A DNA stretch of 64,000 nt from Aquabacterium humicola (GTDB lineage Bacteria; Pseudomonadota; Gammaproteobacteria; Burkholderiales; Burkholderiaceae_C), in contig NZ_JARGNB010000001.1 in the NCBI RefSeq assembly GCF_030167915.1, positions 1,674,001-1,738,000 on the forward strand, read 5' to 3'. Positions 9,909 through 20,144 of the stretch are shown one piece after another (position 1 is the stretch's first letter; the number at the start of each line of letters is the position of its first letter). Both the position numbers and the translations under genes were made by a program. Under the pieces are notes generated by a model. That model worked only from the letters and a program-made list of their open reading frames with translations. It did no database searches and was not told where the DNA came from.

Positions 9909-10439
9909 ATGCGTTCGACCCTTGTCCTGGCTTTCGCCTTGTTCGGCGCGTCCGCGCAAGCGGCCGGCGACGGGCTGACCGCGTCGCCCGACGCGTTCGG
10001 CAGCAGCCGATGGGGCGCCCGCATCGAAGTCGACACCACGCCGCTCTACGGCCACTGGGCCGGCCAGCCGCTCGGCCAACCGCTCGGCCAATCGAGCGTG
10101 GTGCAGATGACCCGCCTGCTCGGCGACTACCACCTCGACACCCTGAAGTTCGGCCAGACCAGCGGTCTGCGGCTGACCGGCGGCCTGCTGCTGAACCAGC
10201 GCAGCGGCCTGATCGGCAACGAACCGCGCACGGCGCAGCCCTACCTCGGCATCGGCTACGCGGGCGCCGGACTGCGTGGCGACTGGGGCTTCAGCGCCGA
10301 CGTCGGCTTCGCGGCGCAGAACCCGGGCGCCGTCGGCCAGCTCGGCCGGGCGATCAACGGCGGCCTGGACTTCGGCGACGCCTGGAAGCAACTGCGCGTG
10401 CAGCCGGTGATCCGCTTCGGCGTCAGCTACAGCTTCTAA
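9909..10439 (+). CDS. Small outer-membrane beta-barrel-like protein
   Basis: The 176-residue product has a Sec signal (1-18, MRSTLVLAFALFGASAQA). The mature chain is rich in alternating hydrophobic/Gly stretches and ends in VSYSF; a terminal Phe is the usual recognition signal for the BAM machinery. Residues around 55-65 contain a short internal repeat (GQPLGQPLGQ) encoded by repeated CAGCCGCTCGGC-like units. The ATG at 9909 is chosen because it starts the signal peptide and follows a GGAGAGG ribosome site; an upstream in-frame ATG adds 21 residues and loses the signal. A TAGTAT -10 candidate lies at 9872-9877. No function can be assigned. Confidence 0.75.
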   Translation: MRSTLVLAFALFGASAQAAGDGLTASPDAFGSSRWGARIEVDTTPLYGHWAGQPLGQPLGQSSVVQMTRLLGDYHLDTLKFGQTSGLRLTGGLLLNQRSGLIGNEPRTAQPYLGIGYAGAGLRGDWGFSADVGFAAQNPGAVGQLGRAINGGLDFGDAWKQLRVQPVIRFGVSYSF

Positions 10440-10546
10440 GCCTCGCCGCGGCATGCGGCCTTGACGCCGTCGCCGGCCGCGGCATGCGCTTTGCCGTATA
10501 AAGCCGGATCGATTTCCATCTGCCGGACCCCATTCCGATCATTGCC

Positions 10547-10861
10547 ATGAGCGACGTTCAACAACGCATCGACGACATCGTCAAGGGCTCGCGCGTCGTG
10601 CTCTTCATGAAGGGCACCAGCCAGTTCCCGATGTGCGGCTTCTCCGGCCGCGCGATCCAGGTGCTCAAGGCCTGCGGCGTCAACGAGCTGACCACCGTCA
10701 ACGTGCTCGAGGACGAGGCCATCCGCCAGGGCATCAAGGAGTACGCCAACTGGCCGACGATCCCGCAGCTGTACATCGACGGCGAGTTCGTCGGCGGCTC
10801 CGACATCATGATGGAGATGTACCAGTCGGGCGAGTTGCAGCAGATGCTGGCGCCGGCGTGA
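10547..10861 (+). CDS. grxD: Monothiol glutaredoxin Grx4
   Basis: Grx4-type proteins bind a [2Fe-2S] cluster with glutathione and deliver iron-sulfur clusters, often with BolA partners. The 104-residue product has the diagnostic CGFS active site with the Cys at residue 30 (GTSQFPMCGFSGRA), the WPTIPQLYI segment with its cis-proline, and GGSDIM for glutathione binding. Its stop overlaps the ubiX start (GTGA), so the two are translationally coupled. Confidence 0.97.
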   Translation: MSDVQQRIDDIVKGSRVVLFMKGTSQFPMCGFSGRAIQVLKACGVNELTTVNVLEDEAIRQGIKEYANWPTIPQLYIDGEFVGGSDIMMEMYQSGELQQMLAPA

Positions 10862-11436
10862 GCATCGCCCCGGTGCCGAGACTCGTCGTCGGCATCACGG
10901 GCGCCACCGGCGCGGCCTACGGCGTGCGGCTGCTGCGGCGCGCCCGCGAACTGGGCCACGAGACCCACCTCGTCGTCACGCCTGCCGGCGTGCTCAACCT
11001 GCACCATGAGATGGGCCTGGATCGCGCCGCGGTCGAGGCCCTCGCCGACCGTTCGTATGCGGTCTCCGACGTCGGTGCCTGCATCGCCAGCGGCAGCTTC
11101 GCGACCGCCGCGATGGCCGTCGCACCGTGCTCGATGCGCACGCTCGCAGCGATCGCGCACGGCCTGTCGGACAACCTGCTGACGCGGGCCGCGGACGTCA
11201 CGCTGAAGGAACGCCGGCCGCTGCTGCTGATGGTGCGCGAGACGCCGCTGAACCTCGCGCACCTGCGCAACATGACCGCCGTCACCGAGATGGGCGGCAT
11301 CGTCTTCCCGCCGCTGCCGGCCTTCTACCACCGGCCCGCGTCGATCGAGGAACTGGTCAACGACACCGTCGAGCATGCGCTCGCGCTGCTCGGTGCGCAG
11401 CACGCGACGCCGAAGGCCTGGGCCGGCCTGCGCTGA
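10858..11436 (+). CDS. ubiX: Flavin prenyltransferase UbiX
   Basis: UbiX attaches a dimethylallyl group to FMN to make prenylated FMN, the cofactor of the UbiD decarboxylase in ubiquinone synthesis. From the GTG at 10858 it has 192 residues. It carries the N-terminal FMN loop GITGATGAAYGVRLL, the APCSMRTLAAIAHGLSDNLL segment and the conserved ERRPLLLMVRETPL. The start overlaps the grxD stop as GTGA. It is convergent with the lytic transglycosylase gene 12 bp away. Confidence 0.95.
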   Translation: MSIAPVPRLVVGITGATGAAYGVRLLRRARELGHETHLVVTPAGVLNLHHEMGLDRAAVEALADRSYAVSDVGACIASGSFATAAMAVAPCSMRTLAAIAHGLSDNLLTRAADVTLKERRPLLLMVRETPLNLAHLRNMTAVTEMGGIVFPPLPAFYHRPASIEELVNDTVEHALALLGAQHATPKAWAGLR

Positions 11437-11448
11437 ACCCGGCGCCGC

Positions 11449-12072
11449 TCAGGCCGGCGGCGGCGGCTCCCACAGCTTGCGCGTCGCGAACACCGCGTTC
11501 GGATACTCCGGCCGCCCGCGACTGCCGTTGTAGCGACCCAATGTGAGGAACAGGTCGCCGCGCTCGATGTCGAGGTAGTGACGCAGGATCACGCAACCGA
11601 AGCGCAGGTTGGTCTGCATGTGGAACAGGCGCGCCGGGTCGCCGTCGCCGATCAGCTTGGTCCAGAACGGCATCACCTGCATGTAGCCCCGGGCGCCCGC
11701 CGAGCTGATCGCGTACTTGCGGAAGCCGCTCTCGACCTGGATCAGCCCGAGCACCAGCGCCGGCTCCAGGCCCGCGCGCTTGCTCTCGTACCACAGCGTC
11801 TCGAGGAACTCGATGCGCGTGCGCGCCTCGCTCTTGCGGCGCTTCAGCCGCTCGCTCATCGCCCCCAGCCAGCGCAGGTAGGCGAGGCGATCCTCGATCT
11901 CGGTGAAGCTCGGCTTCGGCGGTGCCGCGCTGGCGATGGCCGCCGACAGCGCGGTGCGCACCGAGTCGATCAGCGGCTCTTCGGCCTGCGCACCGGCCTG
12001 CACCGGCGCAGCCGGCCACCACGCGCCGGCGGCGATCGCCGCGAGCCCCGCGCGACGGCTGACCCCGGTCAC
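11449..12072 (-). CDS. Lytic transglycosylase (SLT domain), exported
   Basis: This family cleaves the MurNAc-GlcNAc bond of peptidoglycan to give anhydro-MurNAc ends. The 207-residue product has an N-terminal signal (VSRRAGLAAIAAGAWWPAAP) and a C-terminal SLT domain with catalytic Glu at about 114 in GLIQVESGFRKYA, then ARGYMQVMPFW and a GRYNGS motif. The GTG at 12072 is preferred because GGAGG lies seven bases upstream of it (12080-12084); a TTG at 12093 lacks this. The gene follows proS by 55 bp on the same strand and is probably co-transcribed. Confidence 0.9.
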   Translation of the reverse strand: MTGVSRRAGLAAIAAGAWWPAAPVQAGAQAEEPLIDSVRTALSAAIASAAPPKPSFTEIEDRLAYLRWLGAMSERLKRRKSEARTRIEFLETLWYESKRAGLEPALVLGLIQVESGFRKYAISSAGARGYMQVMPFWTKLIGDGDPARLFHMQTNLRFGCVILRHYLDIERGDLFLTLGRYNGSRGRPEYPNAVFATRKLWEPPPPA

Positions 12073-12127
12073 TCGGCGGCCTCCGTGCTGCAAACGCCGG
12101 CGTTCCCCTTCGGGCGGCCGCGCGGGC

Positions 12128-13870
12128 TCACGCCGAGAGGCGCTCCTTGACGAGCGCCGCCGCCTCGGCCAGCGCCACCGTCGACGCCTGGTCGTCGCGT
12201 CGTCCCTGCACCTCGACCGTGCCGGCCTTCAGGCCGCGGTCGGAGATCACGACGCGCAGCGGCACGCCGATCAGCTCCCAGTCCGCGAACATCGCGCCGG
12301 GGCGCTCGCCGCGGTCGTCGAGCATCACGTCGATGCCCTGGCGCTCGAGCGCATCGTGCAGCTGCGTCGCGGCCGCGCGCACGTCGTCGTTGCGGTCGTA
12401 GCCGATCGGGCAGATCACCACCGCGAACGGGGCGATGGCCGCCGGCCAGACGATGCCGCGCGCATCGTGGTTCTGCTCGATCGCCGCGCCGAGGATGCGC
12501 GTGACGCCGATGCCGTAGCAGCCCATCTCCATCAGCTGCGGCTTGCCGTTCTCGTCGAGGTAGGTCGCGTTCATCGACTTCGAATACTTCGTGCCGAGGT
12601 AGAACACGTGGCCGACTTCGATGCCGCGCTGGATCGCGAGCACGCCCTTGCCATCCGGCGACGGATCGCCGGCGACGACGTTGCGGATGTCCGCGACCAG
12701 GTCGGGCTCGGGCAGGTCGCGGCCCCAGTTGACGCCGGTAAGGTGGAAGTCGGCGTCGTTCGCACCGCAGACGAAGTCGCTCATCTTCGCGACGATGCGG
12801 TCGGCGATCACCTTCACCGGCTTCTTCGTTCCGATGGGGCCGAGGTAGCCCGGCTTGCAGCCGAAGTGGTCCTCGATCTCGGCGACGGTCGCGAAGCGCC
12901 AGCCGGCCTTCAGCCCCTCGACCTTGCCGGTCTTGATTTCGTTGAGCTCGTGGTCGCCGCGCACGAGCAGCAGCCACACCGTCGACTTCACGATGTCGCC
13001 GGCGTCGTTCTTCTCGTCGGTGGCGAGCACCAGGGACTTCACCGTGCGCTGCAGCGGCAGGCCCAGCAGCACCGCGACATCCGCGCAGGTGCTCTTGCCG
13101 GGCGTCGGCGTCTTCGCCATCGCTTCGGTCGCCGAGGCCCGCTCACCGGGCGCGATGCCTTCGGCGAGCTCGACGTTCGCCGCGTAGTCGCTGGTCGGGC
13201 AGTAGACGATCGCGTCCTCGCCGGTGTCGGCGATGACCTGGAACTCGTGCGACAGGTCGCCGCCGATCGCGCCGGTGTCCGCGGCCACCGCGCGGTACTG
13301 CAGGCCGAATCGATCGAAGATGCGCTTGTACGCCGCGAACATTAGGTCGTAGCTCTTCGCCGCGCCCTCGCGGTCACGGTCGAACGAGTACGCATCCTTC
13401 ATCGTGAACTCGCGCCCGCGCATCACACCAAAACGCGGACGGCGCTCGTCGCGGAACTTGGTCTGGATGTGGAAGAAGTTCCGCGGCAGCTGGCGGTAGC
13501 TGCGCAGCTCCTGCCGAGCGATGTCGGTGATGACCTCTTCGGAGGTCGGCTGCACGACGAAGTCACGCTCATGCCGGTCCTTCACGCGCAGCAGCTCGGG
13601 GCCATAGGCCTGGAAGCGGCCCGACTCCTGCCACAGCTCGGCAGGCTGCACCACCGGCATCAGCAGCTCGACGGCGCCGGCGCGCACCATCTCCTCGCGG
13701 ATGATGGCCTCGACCTTGCGGATCACGCGCAAGCCCATCGGCATGTAGTTGTAGATGCCCGCCGACAAGCGCTTGATCATGCCCGCGCGCATCATCAGCT
13801 GATGGCTGATCACCTCGGCATCGGCGGGCGCTTCCTTCAGGGTGGCGATGAAGAACTGGGAGGCTTTCAT
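12128..13870 (-). CDS. proS: Prolyl-tRNA synthetase
   Basis: ProS charges tRNA(Pro). The 580-residue product starts at the ATG at 13870 with [20 protein letters not shown], the usual N terminus of the bacterial type. Class II motifs are visible (motif 2 [21 protein letters not shown] in part, motif 3 [16 protein letters not shown]). An insertion editing domain (INS, about residues 225-390) removes mischarged Ala, and a C-terminal anticodon-binding domain follows. The upstream extension of the frame has no family similarity. It diverges from rppH across an AT-rich gap (14010-14035) that probably holds both promoters. Confidence 0.97.
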   Translation of the reverse strand: MKASQFFIATLKEAPADAEVISHQLMMRAGMIKRLSAGIYNYMPMGLRVIRKVEAIIREEMVRAGAVELLMPVVQPAELWQESGRFQAYGPELLRVKDRHERDFVVQPTSEEVITDIARQELRSYRQLPRNFFHIQTKFRDERRPRFGVMRGREFTMKDAYSFDRDREGAAKSYDLMFAAYKRIFDRFGLQYRAVAADTGAIGGDLSHEFQVIADTGEDAIVYCPTSDYAANVELAEGIAPGERASATEAMAKTPTPGKSTCADVAVLLGLPLQRTVKSLVLATDEKNDAGDIVKSTVWLLLVRGDHELNEIKTGKVEGLKAGWRFATVAEIEDHFGCKPGYLGPIGTKKPVKVIADRIVAKMSDFVCGANDADFHLTGVNWGRDLPEPDLVADIRNVVAGDPSPDGKGVLAIQRGIEVGHVFYLGTKYSKSMNATYLDENGKPQLMEMGCYGIGVTRILGAAIEQNHDARGIVWPAAIAPFAVVICPIGYDRNDDVRAAATQLHDALERQGIDVMLDDRGERPGAMFADWELIGVPLRVVISDRGLKAGTVEVQGRRDDQASTVALAEAAALVKERLSA

Positions 13871-14044
13871 GGGCGACGGGGTGAAGTCTCTGCGTGCGGC
13901 GTGAAGCGGCGTGGAACTGAGGACTGGCCTGAAGCGGCCTGCACCGAAGGCCCGATGCCGGGGAAGCCATGCGGGTAAGCGAGGGACGCTGCCCGCACTG
14001 GGCCGGTGCAATAATTATTTCAATTCTGAGTATTGGGGTTGATT

Positions 14045-14680
14045 ATGCTCGACCGTGAAGGCTTCAGGCCCAACGTCGGCATCATCCTGCTGAACTCGCG
14101 CAACCAGGTCTTCTGGGGCAAACGGCTACGCACGCATTCGTGGCAGTTCCCCCAGGGCGGCATCAAGTACGGCGAGTCTCCCGAGCAGGCCATGTTCCGC
14201 GAGCTGCACGAGGAAGTGGGCTTGCGCCCCGAACACGTGCGCATCCTGGCGCGCACCCGCGACTGGCTGCGTTATGAAGTGCCCGAGCACTTCATCCGCA
14301 AGGACGCGCGTGGGCACTACAAGGGCCAGAAGCAGATCTGGTTCCTGCTGCGTCTGGTCGGCCGCGACTCCGACCTCGACCTGCGCGCGACGGACCATCC
14401 GGAATTCGATGCCTGGCGCTGGAACGAGTACTGGGTGCCGCTGGACCTGGTGATCGAGTTCAAGCGCGACGTCTACCAGATGGCACTGAGCGAGCTCGCG
14501 CGCTACCTGCCGCGCGTGAACCATCACAACCGCTACCTGCGCACCGGCATGCGGCCGCGCCACCACGACGAGCTCAGCACCTCGCCGGCGCCGCTGCAGG
14601 ACCACGAAGCGGAGGGGGTGGCAGCCGAACCGATCGATCCGGCAGCGCCGCAGCCGTCGATCGACGGCAAGCTGGCCTGA
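14045..14680 (+). CDS. rppH: RNA pyrophosphohydrolase RppH
   Basis: RppH removes pyrophosphate from the 5' end of mRNAs and so triggers RNase E-dependent decay. From the ATG at 14045 ([17 protein letters not shown]) the product has 211 residues. The Nudix box runs from about 38 to 61 ([20 protein letters not shown] and following VGL) with the metal-binding Glu residues intact. A C-terminal Pro/Ala-rich tail (from about 175) is longer than in E. coli, as is common in Burkholderiales. The stop codon directly abuts that of the convergent acyltransferase gene. Confidence 0.96.
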   Translation: MLDREGFRPNVGIILLNSRNQVFWGKRLRTHSWQFPQGGIKYGESPEQAMFRELHEEVGLRPEHVRILARTRDWLRYEVPEHFIRKDARGHYKGQKQIWFLLRLVGRDSDLDLRATDHPEFDAWRWNEYWVPLDLVIEFKRDVYQMALSELARYLPRVNHHNRYLRTGMRPRHHDELSTSPAPLQDHEAEGVAAEPIDPAAPQPSIDGKLA

Positions 14681-16123
14681 TCAGGCCGCGCCGTTCTGCC
14701 CGGCCCAGGGCAGCATCATCGTCAGCCACACGAGCTTGTCGAACTCGGGCTCGAAGCCGTCGATGATCGCCTGCGGATCGGGGCACAGCGCGTGGTCGGT
14801 GATCAGGCCGAACTGCACGCCGCCGCCGTAGCTGAGGATGCTGACGCCGACACCGATGTTGCCGGACGAGGGCACCCAGAACATCGTCTGGCGCAAGGTC
14901 GAGCCCAGGAACTGCAGCGGCTTGGCCGGCCCCGGCACGTTGGTCATCACCGCGGTGGCCTTCTTCGCGAACATGTTCAGCACGGCGTCCTGCACCGGCT
15001 TGACGAACAGGCCGGTGATCGACAGCACGGCGAACGCGAGCAGCGGCTGATAACTGCCCTTGAGATCGGCCATGCGCGCGCGCACGGCGAACACGCGCTC
15101 GACCGGATTCGGGATGCCGATCGGCAGCACCAGCGGCGCCAGGCCGAAGCGGTTGCCGAGCTGCCAGGCCTTCTCCAGCGGCCGCAGGTTCACCGGCACC
15201 ATCGCGCGGATCTCCTTGCCGTCGGGGTCGTCGCCCCGCTCGCGCAGATAACTGCCGATCGCACCGGCCACGCAGGACAGCAGCACGTCGTTGATCGAGC
15301 AGCCCAGCGCCTTGCCGATGGCCTTGACCTGGTCCAGCGGCAGCGGCTCGCCCCAGGCGACGACCTTCTTGCCGTCGGGCTGGCCCTTCAGCGCGGTCGG
15401 CGAATCGTCGGTCATCATCGCGATCGACGCGACGTCGTTGACCACCTGCAGCCCTGACCGCGCCATGTCGATCGAGCCCAGCAGCGGCTGCTGCGGGTTG
15501 GCCAGCATGTCGATCGACTTCTGCATGCCGCCGCTGTACATGCCGATGGCCTTGATCGTCATGTCCGACAGCGGCTTCAGCACCGCGTCGGACAGCCAGT
15601 CGGCCTCGGCGTCGTCGACCGGCTCGCGCTTCTTGCGCTGCGGCGGGTCGTTGCCGCCGTCGGTGATCGACAGCATCACCGAGATCAGCGCGATGCCGTC
15701 GGCGATGCAGTGGTGGATGCGGGCGATCAGGGCGCTGCCGCCTTCGTAGTCCTCGATCAGGTGCATCTGCCACAGCGGGCGCGACGGATCGAGCGCCGTC
15801 ATCGCCAGCTCGCCGCAGCGCTGCTGCAGAGCGGCGCGTTCGCTCTGGCCCGGCGCGCGGTGCAGCTTCTCCACCAGCACGTGCTCGGTGATGTCGAAGT
15901 CCTCGTGCTCGACCCAGCTCGCGCCCATCGCATCGGCCACCGCGCGCTGGTGGAAGCGGCCGTACTTCAGCAGCTTGTCGGCGACCCGCTCCCGCAGCGC
16001 CTCGAGCCCGATCTTGGGCGTCAGCATCCAGACACCGACGATCATCATCAGGTTGACGTCGTTGTCCATGCGCAGCCACGCGGTGTCCACCCGCGACATG
16101 CGGCTGCTGGCGACGTCATTCAT
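14681..16123 (-). CDS. Wax ester synthase/acyl-CoA:diacylglycerol acyltransferase (WS/DGAT)
   Basis: This family joins acyl-CoA to long-chain alcohols or diacylglycerol, making storage wax esters or triacylglycerols. The 480-residue product has the active-site motif HHxxxDG as HHCIADG with His at 137-138 and Asp at 142, an N-terminal SRVDTAWLRMD segment and a C-terminal NVPGPAKPLQFLG motif typical of the second WES domain. The ATG at 16123 has GAGGAGA seven bases upstream. It diverges from an acyl-CoA-binding protein gene across 95 bp, and a PHA-system gene lies just beyond, so the area looks like a carbon-storage locus. Substrate preference cannot be read from sequence. Confidence 0.93.
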   Translation of the reverse strand: MNDVASSRMSRVDTAWLRMDNDVNLMMIVGVWMLTPKIGLEALRERVADKLLKYGRFHQRAVADAMGASWVEHEDFDITEHVLVEKLHRAPGQSERAALQQRCGELAMTALDPSRPLWQMHLIEDYEGGSALIARIHHCIADGIALISVMLSITDGGNDPPQRKKREPVDDAEADWLSDAVLKPLSDMTIKAIGMYSGGMQKSIDMLANPQQPLLGSIDMARSGLQVVNDVASIAMMTDDSPTALKGQPDGKKVVAWGEPLPLDQVKAIGKALGCSINDVLLSCVAGAIGSYLRERGDDPDGKEIRAMVPVNLRPLEKAWQLGNRFGLAPLVLPIGIPNPVERVFAVRARMADLKGSYQPLLAFAVLSITGLFVKPVQDAVLNMFAKKATAVMTNVPGPAKPLQFLGSTLRQTMFWVPSSGNIGVGVSILSYGGGVQFGLITDHALCPDPQAIIDGFEPEFDKLVWLTMMLPWAGQNGAA

Positions 16124-16218
16124 GCGCTTCTCCTCGGTACGCTTCTCTAGGGCCCGGACCACGATGCTGGGTAACATCGCCGCCGTCAAGACCGATTTTC
16201 ACGCAAGGAGCAGCGCGC

Positions 16219-16473
16219 ATGGCCGACCTGAAGTCCCAATTCGAACAAGCCGTCGCCGACAGCAAGAACCTGCCGGAGAAGCCCGACAACATGACCCTGC
16301 TGAAGATCTACTCGCTCTACAAGCAGGCCAGCGCCGGCGACGTCGAGGGCAAGCGCCCCGGCTTCACCGACATGGTCGGCCGCGCCAAGTGGGATGCCTG
16401 GAACGAGCTGAAGGGCAAGTCGGCCGACGAGGCGATGCAGGAATACGTCGACCTGATCGAATCCCTGAAGTAG
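16219..16473 (+). CDS. Acyl-CoA-binding protein
   Basis: Acyl-CoA-binding proteins buffer and carry long-chain acyl-CoA. The 84-residue product covers the whole four-helix domain: FEQAVADSKNLPEKP, then the ligand-binding LKIYSLYKQASAGDV, and KWDAWNELKGKSADEAMQEY. AAGGAG lies nine bases before the ATG. It diverges from the acyltransferase gene, which uses acyl-CoA, so it plausibly supplies that enzyme; this link is inference from position. Confidence 0.95.
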   Translation: MADLKSQFEQAVADSKNLPEKPDNMTLLKIYSLYKQASAGDVEGKRPGFTDMVGRAKWDAWNELKGKSADEAMQEYVDLIESLK

Positions 16474-16476
16474 TCC

Positions 16477-16543
16477 AGTCCGATCCGGGTTTCCCGGTCG
16501 GACTGATCCCCTCGGGGGACCAGCCCGAAGGGCTGTAGGGGGC
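16477..16543. repeat. Palindromic intergenic element between ACBP and PHA-protein genes
   Basis: Three nested palindromes fill this convergent gap. AGTCCGA/TCGGACT with inner CCGGG/CCCGG and a TTT loop (16477-16504) comes first, followed by CCCCTCGGGGG, then CAGCCC-GAA-GGGCTG (16521-16535). No T-run follows. The style (CCCTCGGGGG next to CAGCCCGAAGGGCTG) is one I associate with multicopy intergenic elements of the Rubrivivax/Leptothrix branch. It may act as a bidirectional transcription end. Copy number cannot be judged from one window. Confidence 0.5.
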
Positions 16544-16873
16544 TCAGACTTTCGGTTTCTTCTTCGCCGGGGCCTTCTTGGCTCCGGCGCTCAGCACCGC
16601 ATCGAGCTGCTTCTCGATCTCGGCCTCGATCGTCTTCGAGAACGCGCCGAGCAGGAAGCCGAGCTTGGCCTGCAGGTCGAAGTGGTCGGCGGCGACGATC
16701 AGCTGCCCCTTCACGCCCGAGCGCGTGAACTCCACGGTGTCGCTGTACTCGCCCTCGACCACCGTGCACTCCATGTCGAACTTCTCTTCGACCTTCTCCG
16801 CCCAATCCCACGCGACCTTGCGCGCCTTCTCCAGTCCGAGCTGGTGATCACGGTGGATGCGGATATCGGGCAT
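16544..16873 (-). CDS. Polyhydroxyalkanoic acid system family protein
   Basis: The 109-residue product matches the small PHA-system family often linked to PHA synthesis genes: MPDIRIHRDHQLGLEKARK, then WAEKVEEKFDMEC and the segment FDLQAKLGFLLGAFSKTIE. It ends in a Lys/Ala tail (KKAPAKKKPKV) that could bind DNA or granule surfaces. Family members are annotated by association with PHA granules and their biochemical role is unclear. The upstream aminopeptidase gene ends 11 bp before its coding strand start, so co-transcription is likely. Confidence 0.85.
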   Translation of the reverse strand: MPDIRIHRDHQLGLEKARKVAWDWAEKVEEKFDMECTVVEGEYSDTVEFTRSGVKGQLIVAADHFDLQAKLGFLLGAFSKTIEAEIEKQLDAVLSAGAKKAPAKKKPKV

Positions 16874-16884
16874 GAGGTCCTCTG

Positions 16885-17949
16885 CTAGCGGCTGATCGCC
16901 GCGAGTGTGTCGCGCCGCTGGTCGTGCGGCAAGGCGGCCAGGCGCTTGGCCTCGGCATGCAGCCGGGCGAAGTCGCGGCCTTCGCGCTCGAAGAGCTTCT
17001 CGAAGGCGGGCACCAGCTCGTCGTAGGCGGCCTGCACGCCCAGCGACGCGTTGTTGGCGCGCTGCGCCCAGGCGTCGTAACCGGCATAGCCGCCCCAGGC
17101 TTCGGTCTTCAGGCGCGCGAGCTCGGCGCGCATGCCGGCGAAGATCTCGGCCTTGCGCTGGCGCTTGAGCTCATCGCTGACGTCGCTCTTGTACAGGGCC
17201 TCCAGCGACGCCCGCGTGCGCGCGCTCAGCAGGCGGAAGTCGGCGCGGCGCCGTTCGAAGGCCGCGTCGTCGACGTCGCTCAAGGCCCGGTGTTGCCGCC
17301 AGCGCTCGCCGCCCAGGCGTTCGACGGCGGTGGCGAAGGACTCGTTGAAAGTCGTGTCGCCGGCCGCATAGGCCACCTGGTGCGCGAGCTCGTGGAAGAT
17401 CAGGCGCGCCAGCTGCGCTTCGGGCCAGTCGATGAAGGTGTTCAGCAGCGGATCGCCACCGAGCCAGTTGGTCCAGCCGAGCGTCGAGTACGCCGGCACG
17501 CCGTAGACGTTGACATCGAACTTCTCGGCTTTCAGGTCCTCGGCGAGCGCGTCCGCGGGCTTGCGGTCGAAGTAGCCGCGGTAGCCCACGCAGCCGACGA
17601 CCGGGAAGCACCAGCGCTTCAGTTCCAGCGACAGCTCCGGCGTCGCGACCACGTTCCACACCACCGCGTTGCGCTGCAGGTCGGCATAACTGCGGTAGCT
17701 GCGGTTGTCGGGCAGCTTCAGTTCCTTGACCGCGAAGTCGCGGATCTCCTGCGACAGCTTCAGCCGCTCGCGCAGCTTGGCGGGCGTCGCGCCGTCGGCC
17801 AGCCAGTCGTCGACCGGGCGGGCGCGCCGCATGATGTCGAGGTGGCCGCCGAGCGACTGCGCGTAGTAGCCGATCGTCGAACAGCCGGCCAGCCCGGCGC
17901 CGGCCACCGCCACCAGCAGCAGGGCCCAGCCGAGGCGGCGTCGGCTCAT
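16885..17949 (-). CDS. Predicted aminopeptidase lipoprotein (HExxH zinc peptidase)
   Basis: The 354-residue product has a lipoprotein signal with lipobox LAGC (about 19-22) and so is expected to be membrane-anchored in the periplasm. The zinc motif is HELAH at 186-190 in LARLIFHELAHQVAYAAGD, followed by a downstream FNESFATAVE segment with a likely third ligand. The middle contains a conserved GVPAYSTLGWTNWLGGDPL stretch. This matches the family annotated as putative aminopeptidase (Pfam Aminopep); activity is not proven for most members. The molybdopterin oxidoreductase stop codon lies four bases upstream of its ATG. Confidence 0.87.
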   Translation of the reverse strand: MSRRRLGWALLLVAVAGAGLAGCSTIGYYAQSLGGHLDIMRRARPVDDWLADGATPAKLRERLKLSQEIRDFAVKELKLPDNRSYRSYADLQRNAVVWNVVATPELSLELKRWCFPVVGCVGYRGYFDRKPADALAEDLKAEKFDVNVYGVPAYSTLGWTNWLGGDPLLNTFIDWPEAQLARLIFHELAHQVAYAAGDTTFNESFATAVERLGGERWRQHRALSDVDDAAFERRRADFRLLSARTRASLEALYKSDVSDELKRQRKAEIFAGMRAELARLKTEAWGGYAGYDAWAQRANNASLGVQAAYDELVPAFEKLFEREGRDFARLHAEAKRLAALPHDQRRDTLAAISR

Positions 17950-17953
17950 GCCC

Positions 17954-20023
<2,070 letters not shown>

Positions 20024-20144
20024 GCGGCAACTATTGCACAGCACCCCTGCGGGGCGTGGGCGCGGGGGCACGCGCGTAAACTGGCCCGCTCCTGCCTGGG
20101 CAAGCACCGCCCCCGACCCCGCCCCCATAAGGAGCCTCCCGGTC

